Notes under the pieces: model-generated
The model's database searches: none
What the model saw: the letters and a program-made list of their open reading frames with translations, nothing else
What the model was told of the DNA's origin: nothing
Source: Azospirillum thermophilum
Lineage (GTDB): Bacteria > Pseudomonadota > Alphaproteobacteria > Azospirillales > Azospirillaceae
Reading direction: 5' to 3'
NCBI RefSeq assembly: GCF_003130795.1
Contig: NZ_CP029353.1
Span: 406,001 to 470,000 of the forward strand
Length of the DNA stretch: 64,000 bases
Shown: positions 39,278-49,261 of the stretch, piece by piece
Layout: the number at the start of each line of letters is the position of its first letter
Numbering within the stretch: the stretch's first letter is position 1
Made by a program: the position numbers and the translations under genes

Positions 39278-40318
39278 ATGAGCAAGACCGCCTCTCCCGA
39301 TCCCGTTCCGCCCCCCGGTCGAACCGCAGCCCCCGTCGCTCCGCAGGATGCCGCCGCGCTGGCCGGGGCGGTCCGCCGGGGAGACCGCCGGGCGCTGGCC
39401 CGCGCCATCACGCTGATCGAATCGACGCGCGCCGACCATCGCGCCACCGCCGACGCCCTGCTGGAGGCGCTGCTTCCGCACACCGGCAACTCGGTGCGCA
39501 TCGGCATTTCCGGCGTGCCGGGAGTCGGCAAGTCCACCTTCATCGAGGCCTTCGGGCTGCATGTCATCGGGCTGGGCCACAAGGTGGCGGTGCTGGCGGT
39601 CGATCCCTCGTCCCAGCGCACCGGCGGCTCGATCCTCGGCGACAAGACGCGGATGGTGGACCTGTCGCGCGAGCCCGACGCCTTCATCCGCCCCTCGCCC
39701 GCCGGGGCGACGCTGGGCGGCGTGGCGCGGCGGACCCGCGAGGCGATGCTGATCTGCGAGGCCGCCGGCTTCGACGTGATCGTGGTGGAGACGGTGGGCG
39801 TCGGCCAGTCGGAGACGGCGGTGGCCGACATGGTGGACCTGTTCATGCTGCTGCTGCTGCCGGCGGGCGGCGACGAGCTGCAGGGCATCAAGAAGGGCAT
39901 CGTCGAGCTGGCCGATCTGGTGGTGGTCAACAAGGCGGACGGCGACCTCGCCACCACCGCCCGCCACACCGTCGCCGATTACCGCCACGCGCTGGCCCTG
40001 CTGCGTCACGGCGAGTGGCGGGTGCCGGTGCTGAGCTGCTCCGCCGTGCAGAAGGCGGGGATCGACACGGTGTGGACCACCATCGGCGAGCACCGCGCGC
40101 TGACGGAGGCGAACGGCCAGCGGGCCAGCCGCCGGGCCGAGCAGGCGCGGGCCTGGCTGTGGAGCGAGATCCGCGAGACGCTGCTCGACCGCTTCCGCGC
40201 CCATCCCGCGGTGCGGGCCGAGCTGCCGGCGCTGGAGGCCGGCGTCACCGAAGGCGCCGTCATCCCGACCGCCGCGGCGCGTGCCCTGCTGTCGCGTTTC
40301 CTGGGCGACGGCGCGTAG
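39278..40318 (+). CDS. meaB: Methylmalonyl-CoA mutase-associated GTPase MeaB
   Basis: MeaB is a G3E-type GTPase that protects and reactivates the B12-dependent methylmalonyl-CoA mutase. The 346-aa protein has P-loop GVPGVGKS at 79-86, the switch region ETVGVGQSE, and the base-recognition motif NKAD. It was formerly called ArgK. The mutase genes are not in the window. The start at 39278 (MSKTASPDP) is chosen on family length. Confidence 0.94.
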   Translation: MSKTASPDPVPPPGRTAAPVAPQDAAALAGAVRRGDRRALARAITLIESTRADHRATADALLEALLPHTGNSVRIGISGVPGVGKSTFIEAFGLHVIGLGHKVAVLAVDPSSQRTGGSILGDKTRMVDLSREPDAFIRPSPAGATLGGVARRTREAMLICEAAGFDVIVVETVGVGQSETAVADMVDLFMLLLLPAGGDELQGIKKGIVELADLVVVNKADGDLATTARHTVADYRHALALLRHGEWRVPVLSCSAVQKAGIDTVWTTIGEHRALTEANGQRASRRAEQARAWLWSEIRETLLDRFRAHPAVRAELPALEAGVTEGAVIPTAAARALLSRFLGDGA

Positions 40319-40348
40319 GCCGCGGGTCCGCCACAAGGAAGACGGTTA

Positions 40349-40379
40349 TGTTGCAATGCAACATTCCTGTTGCATTGCG
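40349..40379 (+). promoter_or_regulatory. PhaR-type operator sites before the phasin gene
   Basis: TGTTGCAATGCAACA (40349-40363) is a perfect palindrome and contains TTGCAATGCAA, an exact match to the TTGCRNYGCAA pattern I recall for the PHB regulator PhaR. A second, imperfect copy (TTGCATTGCGT) begins at 40370. The sites lie about 150 bp before a phasin gene, a known PhaR target class. Confidence 0.7.
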
Positions 40380-40524
40380 TCCCTCCGCTGCCTAGAGTGG
40401 CCAAGGCGGGAAAGGAATGCCTGTCGCAGGCATTTGGGCGTCGTCGGCCCGCAGTCTCCCGGGTTCGCCGGAGCGGCCTTTCCGCTTCCGCCAACCTTTG
40501 TCCAATTCCGGAGGGGGACACGCC

Positions 40525-41346
40525 ATGGCCACCAACTTCCTCGACCTGCTGACGCAGGCCGGCTCGCTCGCCAAGACCAACGCCGGGACCGGCGCCGCCA
40601 AGTCGGCGCGTGTCGCCGAACTGGTCCAGGACGGCTACCGCCGCTGGTTCGAGGGGGTGACCGCCTCGGTGGAGGATGCCCAGCGCATCGCCGCCGGCCT
40701 GAGCAAGGCGCGCACTCCGGCCGATCTCGCCGCGCTGCAGCGCGAGTGGCTGACCGCCTCCCAGGCCCGCGTCGCCGAGAGCGTGCGCGTCTTCCTCGAC
40801 GTCTCCACCAAACTGGCCGCCGAGGTCGCGGCCGTGCCGGTCGCCGAGGCTCCCGCTGCCAAGGTTGCCGTTGCCAAGGCTCCCACCGTCAAGGAGCCGG
40901 CCGCCAAGCCGGAAGCGCCCAAGGCCGCCGCGCCGAAACCCGAAGCTCCCAAGGTCGAAGCTCCCAAGGCTGAGGCTCCGAAGGCCGAAGCCGCCGTCGC
41001 TCCCAAGGTCGAGCCGGTGAAAGCGGAGCCGGTCAAGCCTGTCGAGCCGAAGGCGGAGCCCGCCAAGACCGACCCCGTGAAGACCGTCGCCGCGGCGCCG
41101 GCGCCGGCGCCCGTCAGGAAGGCGGCGGCGAAGAAGGCCGCTCCGAAGGCGGCCGCTCCCGCGCCGGCCCCGGTGGCTGCCGCTCCGGCGCCCGCTCCCG
41201 TCGCGGCGAAGGCCGAGGCGCCGAAGCCCGCGGCCGTGAAGGCCGAAGCCGCCAAGCCCGAGGCGCCCAAGCCTGAGGCGTCCAAGGCCGAGGCGCCCAA
41301 GACCGCCGCTCCGGCTCCCGCCGCCAAGATGCCTGCCGGCAAGTAA
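40525..41346 (+). CDS. Phasin family protein with Ala/Pro/Lys-rich tail
   Basis: Phasins coat polyhydroxybutyrate granules. The N-terminal 115 residues form the helical phasin domain (beginning MATNFLDLLTQAG, with YRRWFEGVTASVEDAQRI). The remaining 155 residues are a repetitive Ala/Pro/Lys/Glu tail built of units like APKAEAPK and APAPAPV. Such histone-H1-like tails occur in PhaF-type phasins, which also bind DNA and help to segregate granules; that role is inferred here. The total is 273 aa. GGAGGGGG precedes the ATG at 40525. PhaR-type sites upstream support the assignment. The tail would be prone to repeat-length change. Confidence 0.85.
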   Translation: MATNFLDLLTQAGSLAKTNAGTGAAKSARVAELVQDGYRRWFEGVTASVEDAQRIAAGLSKARTPADLAALQREWLTASQARVAESVRVFLDVSTKLAAEVAAVPVAEAPAAKVAVAKAPTVKEPAAKPEAPKAAAPKPEAPKVEAPKAEAPKAEAAVAPKVEPVKAEPVKPVEPKAEPAKTDPVKTVAAAPAPAPVRKAAAKKAAPKAAAPAPAPVAAAPAPAPVAAKAEAPKPAAVKAEAAKPEAPKPEASKAEAPKTAAPAPAAKMPAGK

Positions 41347-41397
41347 GCCACGCGACACGCGCGCCGCGTCCTCCGGAAAACGGCAGAAAGACTCAGG

Positions 41398-41427
41398 TTG
41401 ACGCGCGCGCGTTTGTTCGACTATATA
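41398..41427 (+). promoter_or_regulatory. Promoter of rpmB
   Basis: TTGACG (41398-41403) and TATATA (41422-41427) are 18 bp apart, 69 bp before the L28 gene. It is a strong-looking housekeeping promoter. Confidence 0.8.
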
Positions 41428-41495
41428 GCGGCCTCCTTCGGGCGGCCCGTCCGCCCGGAACCGGGTTTCATTTGCAAAAATAAAGGATCAGTCCG

Positions 41496-41795
41496 ATGGC
41501 ACGTCGGTGCTCCGTGACCGGCAAGGGCACGCAGTTTGGCAACAACGTCAGCCACGCCAACAACAAGAACCGTCGCCGCTTCCAGCCGAACCTGCAGGAG
41601 ACGTCGCTGCTGAGCGATGCCCTGGGCCAGATGGTTCGTCTGCGCCTGTCGGTGAACGCGATCCGCTCGATCGAGCACAAGGGCGGCCTCGACGCCTTCC
41701 TGCTCGACGCCAAGGACGCGCTGCTGTCCACCGATGCCCGCCGCCTGAAGCGTCGTATCGCCAAGGCGCAGGAGAAGGTGCAGGCCGCGGCCTGA
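41496..41795 (+). CDS. rpmB: 50S ribosomal protein L28
   Basis: This 99-aa protein begins [24 protein letters not shown], the family's opening, followed by RRRFQPNLQ; cut here it is the L28 signature of conserved contacts with 23S rRNA. AAAGGA precedes the ATG. It is a single-gene unit with its own promoter and a hairpin terminator. Confidence 0.98.
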   Translation: MARRCSVTGKGTQFGNNVSHANNKNRRRFQPNLQETSLLSDALGQMVRLRLSVNAIRSIEHKGGLDAFLLDAKDALLSTDARRLKRRIAKAQEKVQAAA

Positions 41796-41918
41796 GGCAT
41801 CGACGGATCGGGGGGCTCCATGTCTCCCCGGTTGGTCTGCTGACGCGGAGTCCCGGACTCCGCGCAAGGGTTTGAAAGCCCGGTACAGGACGAATCCGAC
41901 TCCCGGTTCGAGAGCGGC

Positions 41919-41944
41919 GCGCGAAGCCCCAGTCGGCTTCGCGC
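41919..41944. terminator. Terminator between rpmB and recX
   Basis: GCGCGAAGCC (41919-41928) pairs perfectly with GGCTTCGCGC (41935-41944), followed by GTTTCGT. A second hairpin, GCGGAGTCC/GGACTCCGC, lies at about 41845-41865. Both stand between the convergent rpmB and recX. Confidence 0.7.
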
Positions 41945-41981
41945 GTTTCGTCGTGCGCGCGCCCGGCGGGCGCGTCGTCCG

Positions 41982-42578
41982 TCAGTCCGTCTCCAGCGAA
42001 TCGGGATCCTCCGCGTCCACCACCCGCCGGGCGACGTCGTAGGCGAAGCCGGCGCGGCCCAGCGCCGCGAGGTCCTTCTCGCGATGGGCGGCCCGTGCCT
42101 CCTGCAGGCGGTAGGGGCCGAGACGGCGGCGCCGCGCCAGCGCCAGGGCGGCGGAGATGTCCAGCTCCGATCCGATGTCCTCGCGCAGCGTGTCCAGCGC
42201 CTTGTCCGCCTCGTCGCGGTCGATGCCCTTGGCTGCCAGCTTCTGCGCGATGGCGCGGGTCGAAGCGCCGCGGCGGTGCAGGCTTTCCGCCCGCATGCGG
42301 GCATAGGTCCCATCGTTCAGCAGACCGCTGCGACGGTAGCGGGCGAGAAGCTCCTCCACCCAGCGGGCCCCCTCCTCGCGGTCGGTGCCGTGCGCCGCGG
42401 CGGAGCGCTCCACCTTGCGCATCAGGATCCGGCGCAGGTTGTCGGTCGAGCTGGCGAAGCGCTGCAGGTAATGGAGCGCGGCATTCTCCAGATACTGCGG
42501 GGTGACCCGCTTCGGCGGCTTCGGCCCGCGGGGCGGCGCCGGGGAACGTCCGCGGCGGGTCGGATCGTCGCTGGTCAT
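41982..42578 (-). CDS. recX: RecX-family regulatory protein
   Basis: RecX proteins are small helical modulators that inhibit RecA filament extension. The 198-aa product has a basic, proline-rich start and then three-helix repeats: ENAALHYLQRFASSTDNLRRIL, (here ALHYLQRFASST), ARWVEELLARYRRSGLLND and RRGASTRAIAQKLAAKGID. These match the RecX repeat pattern. recA is not nearby, as often in alphaproteobacteria. The start at 42578 (MTSDDPTRRG) is preferred to one 36 bp upstream. Confidence 0.82.
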   Translation of the reverse strand: MTSDDPTRRGRSPAPPRGPKPPKRVTPQYLENAALHYLQRFASSTDNLRRILMRKVERSAAAHGTDREEGARWVEELLARYRRSGLLNDGTYARMRAESLHRRGASTRAIAQKLAAKGIDRDEADKALDTLREDIGSELDISAALALARRRRLGPYRLQEARAAHREKDLAALGRAGFAYDVARRVVDAEDPDSLETD

Positions 42579-42694
42579 GGCTCTTTCCCCGTGTACGACT
42601 GTTTGCCCCGACATGGCTGTTGCCTGTGTGCTGCCGGTTGCCGGATGGCTGCCGCCACCGTACAGTCCGGCCCGTTGCTGTGGATCGTGGTGCG

Positions 42695-43498
42695 ATGACT
42701 CATCCTCTCCCTCCCATGCCCCGCGTGGTCGGCTCCGTCAACTGGGTCGGCGTCTGGACGCTCTACGCCCGCGAGGTCTGGCGGTTCCTGAAGGTCCACC
42801 AGCAGACCATCTGGGCGCCGGTGGTGACCACGCTGCTGTTCTACGCCGTCTTCGCCCTGGCGCTGGGCGGTGCCGTGCGGATGATCGGCAACACCCCCTA
42901 CATGGAGTTCCTGGCGCCCGGCCTGATCATGATGGCCATGGTGCAGAACGCCTTCGCCAACACCTCCTCGTCGGTGGTGATCGCCAAGGTGCAGGGGAAC
43001 ATCGTCGACATCCTGATGCCGCCGATGGCGCCGCTGGAACTGGCCTTCGGCTTCGTCATGGGCGGGGTGACGCGCGGCCTTGCCGTCGGGCTGGTCACCG
43101 GGCTCGCCATCTGGGCCTTCGTGCCGCTCAGCCTGCCGCATCCCGGCTATGTCCTGTTCCATGCGGTGGCGGCCTCGATGCTGCTGTCGCTGCTCGGGCT
43201 GGTCGGCGGCATCTGGTCCCAGAAGTTCGACCATATCGCGGCGGTGACCAACTTCGTCGTCACGCCGCTGTCCTTCCTGTCGGGCACCTTCTATTCGGTG
43301 GACACGCTGCCGCCGCTGTTCTGGTGGATCGCCCATTTCGATCCATTCTTCTACATGATCGACGGCTTCCGCTACGGCTTCATCGGCCGGTCGGACGGCA
43401 CGCTGGGCGTCGGCATCCTGGTGATGATCGGCATCAACGTCGCCCTGTGGTGGCTGGCCTGGCGGATGCTCAAGACGGGCTACAAGCTGAAGGCGTGA
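42695..43498 (+). CDS. ABC-2 type transporter permease
   Basis: This 267-aa inner-membrane permease with about six hydrophobic segments belongs to the ABC-2 family, YadH-like. Conserved segments are TIWAPVVTTLLFYAVF, YMEFLAPGLIMMAMVQNAF and TPLSFLSGTFYSVDTLPP. Substrates of the family include polysaccharides, drugs and lipids; none can be assigned here. No ATPase gene is adjacent, so its partner must be encoded elsewhere. The start at 42695 is chosen because the upstream extension does not resemble the family. Confidence 0.88.
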   Translation: MTHPLPPMPRVVGSVNWVGVWTLYAREVWRFLKVHQQTIWAPVVTTLLFYAVFALALGGAVRMIGNTPYMEFLAPGLIMMAMVQNAFANTSSSVVIAKVQGNIVDILMPPMAPLELAFGFVMGGVTRGLAVGLVTGLAIWAFVPLSLPHPGYVLFHAVAASMLLSLLGLVGGIWSQKFDHIAAVTNFVVTPLSFLSGTFYSVDTLPPLFWWIAHFDPFFYMIDGFRYGFIGRSDGTLGVGILVMIGINVALWWLAWRMLKTGYKLKA

Positions 43499-43659
43499 CC
43501 GCCGTACCGGAAACGGGTGGACAGGCGTTTTTGCAGCCCCGATGCGAGCAAAAACGCCCCTCATTTCGTTGACAGGGCCTGACAATCTCCGGATATTTGC
43601 CGCTTCCCGGCGGGCAGGTGCCCATCCGGGCTTTTCTGCTTATTTGGGAGGCATCAGCC

Positions 43660-44832
43660 GTGATCCCCGTCGTCATGCCCACTTATTCCCGCATCGATGT
43701 CGTGTTCGAGCGGGGCGAAGGTCCGTATCTCTACGCGACCAACGGGCGACGATACCTGGATTTCGCGGCGGGCATCGCCGTCAACGCCTTCGGTCATGCG
43801 CATCCCTACCTGATCCAGGCGCTGACCGAGCAGGCGCACAAGCTGTGGCACACCTCCAACCTGTTCCGGGTCGCCGGGCAGGAGACGCTGGCCACCCGCC
43901 TGACCGACCTGACCTTCGCCGACACCGTCTTCTTCACCAACTCGGGCGCCGAGGCGTGGGAATGCGGGGCGAAGCTGATCCGCAAGTATCATTACGAGAC
44001 CGGCAACCCGCAGAAGACCCGCATCATCACCTTCGAGCAGGCCTTCCACGGCCGCACGCTGGGCGCGGTTTCCGCCGCCAAGCAGGAGAAGCTGGTGAAG
44101 GGCTTCGGCCCGCTGCTCGACGGCTTCGACCAGGTGGCCTTCGGCAACCTGAACGAGCTGCGCAACGCCATCACCCCGGAGACCGGCGGCATCTGCGTCG
44201 AACCGATCCAGGGCGAGGGCGGCATCCGCACCGGCTCCGCCGACTTCCTGCGCGGCCTGCGCCAGGTCTGCGACGAGTTCGGGCTGCTGCTGTTCTTCGA
44301 CGAGATCCAGTGCGGCATGGGCCGGACCGGCAAGCTGTTCGCCCATGAGTGGGCCGGCGTCACCCCGGACGTGATGTGCGTCGCCAAGGGCATCGGCGGC
44401 GGCTTCCCGCTCGGCGCCTGCCTCGCCACCGAGAAGGCGGCCTCTGGCATGGTCGCCGGCACCCACGGCTCGACCTACGGCGGCAATCCGCTCGCCATGG
44501 CGGTGGGCAACGCCGTGCTGGACCTGATGATGGCGCCGGGCTTCCTCGACCAGGTGCAGGCGACGTCCGGCCTGCTGCAGGGCAAGCTGGAGCAGCTCAT
44601 CAAGGCCAATCCGGGCGTCTTCGCCGAACTGCGCGGCATGGGCCTGATGCTGGGCATCAAGTGCGTGGTGCCGTCCGGCGACGTGGTCGCCAAGGCGCGG
44701 GAGAACGGGCTGCTGCTGGTCCCGGCCGGCGACAACGTCTTCCGCATCCTGCCGCCGCTGAACATCGGCGAGGCCGAAGTGAACGAGGCGATCGCCATCC
44801 TCGACAAGACCGCCAAGGAGTTCGCGGCATGA
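43660..44832 (+). CDS. argD: Acetylornithine aminotransferase
   Basis: ArgD is the PLP-dependent class III aminotransferase that makes acetylornithine in arginine synthesis and may also serve diaminopimelate synthesis. The 390-aa product has [14 protein letters not shown], the aspartate in [12 protein letters not shown], and the PLP lysine in [13 protein letters not shown]. The GTG at 43660 has GGGAGGC seven bases upstream, so I prefer it to the ATG at 43675. Its stop overlaps the argF start (ATGA). Confidence 0.93.
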   Translation: MIPVVMPTYSRIDVVFERGEGPYLYATNGRRYLDFAAGIAVNAFGHAHPYLIQALTEQAHKLWHTSNLFRVAGQETLATRLTDLTFADTVFFTNSGAEAWECGAKLIRKYHYETGNPQKTRIITFEQAFHGRTLGAVSAAKQEKLVKGFGPLLDGFDQVAFGNLNELRNAITPETGGICVEPIQGEGGIRTGSADFLRGLRQVCDEFGLLLFFDEIQCGMGRTGKLFAHEWAGVTPDVMCVAKGIGGGFPLGACLATEKAASGMVAGTHGSTYGGNPLAMAVGNAVLDLMMAPGFLDQVQATSGLLQGKLEQLIKANPGVFAELRGMGLMLGIKCVVPSGDVVAKARENGLLLVPAGDNVFRILPPLNIGEAEVNEAIAILDKTAKEFAA

Positions 44833-45749
44833 GCACCGTCCGGCATTTCCTCGACGTCGACCGGCTCGATTCGCGGACCGTCCGCCAGATCCTCGACCTC
44901 GGCCGCAAGATCAAGAGCGACATCGACGGCCACCGCCAGCTTCTCGCCAGGAAGACGCTGGCGCTGATCTTCGAGAAGCCGTCGACCCGCACCCGCGTGT
45001 CGTTCGAGGTCGGCATGCGCCAGCTCGGCGGCGACGTGGTGGTCCTGAAGCCCGACGACATGCAGCTCGGCCGCGGCGAGACCATCGGCGATACCGCCCG
45101 CGTGCTCTCCCGCTATGTCGATGCGGTCATGGTCCGCACCACCGGCGAGGAGCGGGTGCATGAGCTGGCCGAATACGCCAGCATCCCGATCATCAACGGC
45201 CTGACCGACCAGTCGCACCCGACCCAGATCATGGCCGACCTGATGACCTTCGAGGAGCATCGCGGTCCGATCGGCGGGCGCACGGTGGCCTGGATCGGCG
45301 ACTGCAACAACGTGGCGGTGAGCTGGGTCCATGCCGCGGTGCGGCTGGATTTCGAGATCCGGCTGGCCTGTCCGCCGCAGTACGGCCCGTCCCAGGCGCT
45401 GCTGGACTGGGCCAAGGCCGAGGGCAGGGGCCGCGTCGTGGTGATGGAGGACCCGAAGGAGGCGGTGCGCGGCGTCGAGTGCGTCATCACCGACGCCTGG
45501 GCCTCGATGCACAACACCGACGTGGAGGAGCGCGCCGCCATTCTCGCTCCCTACCAGGTGAACGAGGCGCTGATGGAGCTGGCGCATCCGGAGGCGTTGT
45601 TCATGCACTGCCTGCCGGCCCACCGGAACGAGGAGGTGACCGACGGCGTGATCGACGGCCGCCATTCCGTGGTGTGGGACGAGGCGGAGAACCGCCTGCA
45701 CGCGCACAAGGCCATCCTGGTCTGGTGCCTGCTGGACGGCGCCGTCTGA
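44829..45749 (+). CDS. argF: Ornithine carbamoyltransferase
   Basis: ArgF makes citrulline from ornithine and carbamoyl phosphate. The 306-aa protein has the carbamoyl-phosphate motif STRTR at 52-56, the segment [14 protein letters not shown] and the ornithine-binding [11 protein letters not shown] near residue 260. It is translationally coupled to argD, and the two form an arginine operon. Confidence 0.97.
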   Translation: MSTVRHFLDVDRLDSRTVRQILDLGRKIKSDIDGHRQLLARKTLALIFEKPSTRTRVSFEVGMRQLGGDVVVLKPDDMQLGRGETIGDTARVLSRYVDAVMVRTTGEERVHELAEYASIPIINGLTDQSHPTQIMADLMTFEEHRGPIGGRTVAWIGDCNNVAVSWVHAAVRLDFEIRLACPPQYGPSQALLDWAKAEGRGRVVVMEDPKEAVRGVECVITDAWASMHNTDVEERAAILAPYQVNEALMELAHPEALFMHCLPAHRNEEVTDGVIDGRHSVVWDEAENRLHAHKAILVWCLLDGAV

Positions 45750-45756
45750 TAGAAAC

Positions 45757-45811
45757 CCGGGGCGGGGCCGGTCGAGGCCGGCCCGGCATGACTGCCGTGC
45801 AGCCGCCCCGG
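45757..45811 (+). terminator. Hairpin structure after argF
   Basis: CCGGGGCGG (45757-45765) pairs with CCGCCCCGG (45803-45811), enclosing a second stem GGGCCGG/CCGGCCC. CCTTGATTTGTT follows. It may terminate argDF or lie in the hslO leader. Confidence 0.45.
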
Positions 45812-45932
45812 CCTTGATTTGTTCCGGCCCGCCGCCGATTTATCGGAGCTGTTGCCGCTCCGCCGGCTTTTCCGGCCGGACAAACTCGTGCCGGGTGGCT
45901 TTCCCCCGGACGTTCACCTCAAGGACAGTTCC

Positions 45933-46880
45933 ATGGGCGATCCCTCCGTCCTCCCGCTGAACGACGACCTCGTCCAGCCCTTCCAGATCGAAAGCTCGCA
46001 GCTTCGCGGCCGGATCGTGAAGCTCGGCCCGACCCTGGACGAGATCCTGGCTCGCCACGCCTACCCCGACACCATCGCCCGCTTCCTGGCGGAGACGATG
46101 ACGCTCGCCGTGCTGTTGTCGAGCATGCTGAAGTATGACGGCATCTTCACGCTGCAGACCAAGGGCGACGGCCCGGTGAAGCTGATGGTGGCCGACATCA
46201 CCTCGGTCGGCGACATCCGCGCCTATGCCCAGTTCGACGAGGCCGAACTGGCCAAGGCGGAGGACGACGCACTGATCGCGCCGGCCCCGGCCCTGCTGGG
46301 CAAGGGCTACATCGCCTTCACCGTCGACCAGGGGCCCAACACCGACCGCTACCAGGGCATCGTCGAGCTGTACGGCAAGACGCTGACCGACTGCGTGCAG
46401 CACTATTTCCGCCAGTCGGAACAGATCGACACCGGCCTCGCCGTGGCCGTCGACCGGATGATCAACCCGGACGGCAGCAAGGGCGGCTGGCGCGCCGGCG
46501 GCATCATGGTGCAGCGTCTGCCGCAGGACCCGACCCAGGCGGTGTTCTCCGCCGGGAAGGAGGACGACTGGCGCCGCGCCATGGCCCTGCTGTCGAGCAC
46601 CAGGGGCGAGGAGCTTCTCGACCCCGACCTGCCGGCCGAGCGGCTGCTGTTCCGCCTGTTCCACGAGGACGGCGTGCGGGTGTGGGACCCCTCGGCCCTG
46701 CGCTTCGGCTGCCGCTGCTCGCGCGAGCGGGTCTCCACCATGCTGGCCGGCCTGCCGCGCGACGAGGTGGAGGAGCTGAAGGTGGAGGATGGCCGCGTCG
46801 AGGTGACCTGCCAGTTCTGCTCCACCGCCTATCACTTCGACGACCGGGACCTCGACCGGGTCTATGAGGCGCGGGGGTGA
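45933..46880 (+). CDS. hslO: Redox-regulated chaperone Hsp33
   Basis: Hsp33 is a holdase activated by oxidation, which releases zinc from four cysteines. The 315-aa protein shows these as CRCS (about 260/262) and CQFC (about 294/297) near the C-terminus, after the conserved core with LLSSMLKYDGIFTLQ and LLFRLFHEDGVRV. The start at 45933 is taken because AAGGAC precedes it. It may be the last gene of an arg transcript or have its own promoter in the 183-bp gap. Confidence 0.95.
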   Translation: MGDPSVLPLNDDLVQPFQIESSQLRGRIVKLGPTLDEILARHAYPDTIARFLAETMTLAVLLSSMLKYDGIFTLQTKGDGPVKLMVADITSVGDIRAYAQFDEAELAKAEDDALIAPAPALLGKGYIAFTVDQGPNTDRYQGIVELYGKTLTDCVQHYFRQSEQIDTGLAVAVDRMINPDGSKGGWRAGGIMVQRLPQDPTQAVFSAGKEDDWRRAMALLSSTRGEELLDPDLPAERLLFRLFHEDGVRVWDPSALRFGCRCSRERVSTMLAGLPRDEVEELKVEDGRVEVTCQFCSTAYHFDDRDLDRVYEARG

Positions 46881-46960
46881 CATCCCATCGTGACCGGATG
46901 CGTCCGGCCTCGGGCGCGGCTATAGTGCCGCGCCTTTTTCTTTTGTGAACCGGAGCGACC

Positions 46961-47578
46961 ATGGTGTTCCGCCGTATTGTTGCCCGCCGGACCGTGCTGG
47001 CCGCCGGCCTCGCCGCGCTGACCCTGTCCGCTTGCCAGAGCACGCCGCAGCGACCGGCCCCGCGGGCGATCGACTTTTCCAACTTCGCGCCCATCGTGCT
47101 GAACGCCGGCAGCATCGACGTGGTGAGCGCCTATCGCCCGTCCGGCGGCAAGCATGTGGAAGACCGCGTGCCGCTGCCGCCGGCCGAGGCGGTGCGGCGC
47201 TGGGTCGGCGAGCGGTTGCAGGCCGCCGGCGGGCCGGGCCGCGTGCGGGTGACCATCCGCGACGCCGGCATCGTCGAGGTGGCGCTGCCCAAGACCGAGG
47301 GCGTCAAGGGCTATTTCACCAACGATCAGGCCCAGCGCTATGACGGCCGGATCGAGGTGGAGGTCGCCGGCGAGGTGCCGGATGCCGGGCCGGGAACCGC
47401 ATCCTTCCGCGGCATGACCCGCTCCACCGTCACCTATTCGACCACGGTGGCCGAGAACATCTCGCTCGCCGACCGCGAGGCGACCCTGCAGGATATCACC
47501 CGGCGGATGATCGAGGATCTGAATGGCCGGCTCGATGCCGGCATCCGCAAGGATCTGGCGCCGATGGTCCGGCGCTGA
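46961..47578 (+). CDS. Conserved lipoprotein of unknown function
   Basis: The 205-aa product has a lipoprotein signal (TVLAAGLAALTLSAC, lipobox LSAC) with two arginines just before the hydrophobic core. The mature part contains VGERLQAAGGPGRVRVTIRDAG and a C-terminal segment, ISLADREATLQDITRRMIEDL, of mixed alpha/beta character. I do not recognise a named family; it looks like a conserved alphaproteobacterial outer-membrane or periplasmic lipoprotein. It stands alone between hslO and a terminator. Confidence 0.78.
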   Translation: MVFRRIVARRTVLAAGLAALTLSACQSTPQRPAPRAIDFSNFAPIVLNAGSIDVVSAYRPSGGKHVEDRVPLPPAEAVRRWVGERLQAAGGPGRVRVTIRDAGIVEVALPKTEGVKGYFTNDQAQRYDGRIEVEVAGEVPDAGPGTASFRGMTRSTVTYSTTVAENISLADREATLQDITRRMIEDLNGRLDAGIRKDLAPMVRR

Positions 47579-47606
47579 TCCGGCCGCAGGACGGCAGGCA
47601 ACGCAA

Positions 47607-47640
47607 AAGGGCCGCCCGATGGGGCGGCCCTTCGCGTTTT
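47607..47640. terminator. Terminator between the lipoprotein gene and ahcY
   Basis: AAGGGCCGCCC (47607-47617) pairs perfectly with GGGCGGCCCTT (47622-47632), followed by CGCGTTTT. On the minus strand a TTTTGCGT follows, so it can serve the convergent ahcY too. Confidence 0.85.
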
Positions 47641-47683
47641 CGGCGGGCTGGATCCGGCCGGATGGCCGGACCCGTGCTCCGGA

Positions 47684-49060
<1,377 letters not shown>

Positions 49061-49084
49061 TCAGCGCAGCCGTTAGGGTGCAAG

Positions 49085-49102
49085 CATAAAGATATCTTTA
49101 TG
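49085..49102. promoter_or_regulatory. Palindromic operator upstream of ahcY (SamR/SahR-type)
   Basis: CATAAAGATATCTTTATG is a perfect 18-bp palindrome, A+T-rich in a G+C-rich setting, 103 bp before the ahcY start. It fits the kind of site bound by ArsR-family regulators of the methyl cycle (SahR/SamR) upstream of ahcY. No such regulator gene is in the window. Confidence 0.65.
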
Positions 49103-49198
49103 TATGGATGGCGACAGGGTGGGGCGGGTGGACGCGGACCCGGATCACCCGCATGAGTAACATATCATTGAATACATACGTCACCAGGTAGCGAGCCG

Positions 49199-49227
49199 TT
49201 GATGAGGTCAGGGAATTTTTATAAAAT
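49199..49227 (+). promoter_or_regulatory. Promoter of the DUF4062-TPR gene
   Basis: TTGATG (49199-49204) and TAAAAT (49222-49227) are 17 bp apart, 35 bp before the start codon, with AGAGGG before the ATG. The region is A+T-rich. This is a good sigma-70-type promoter carried with the island. Confidence 0.72.
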
Positions 49228-49261
49228 GACGATCTAAACTATCCTAAAGAGGGTTGTCACG

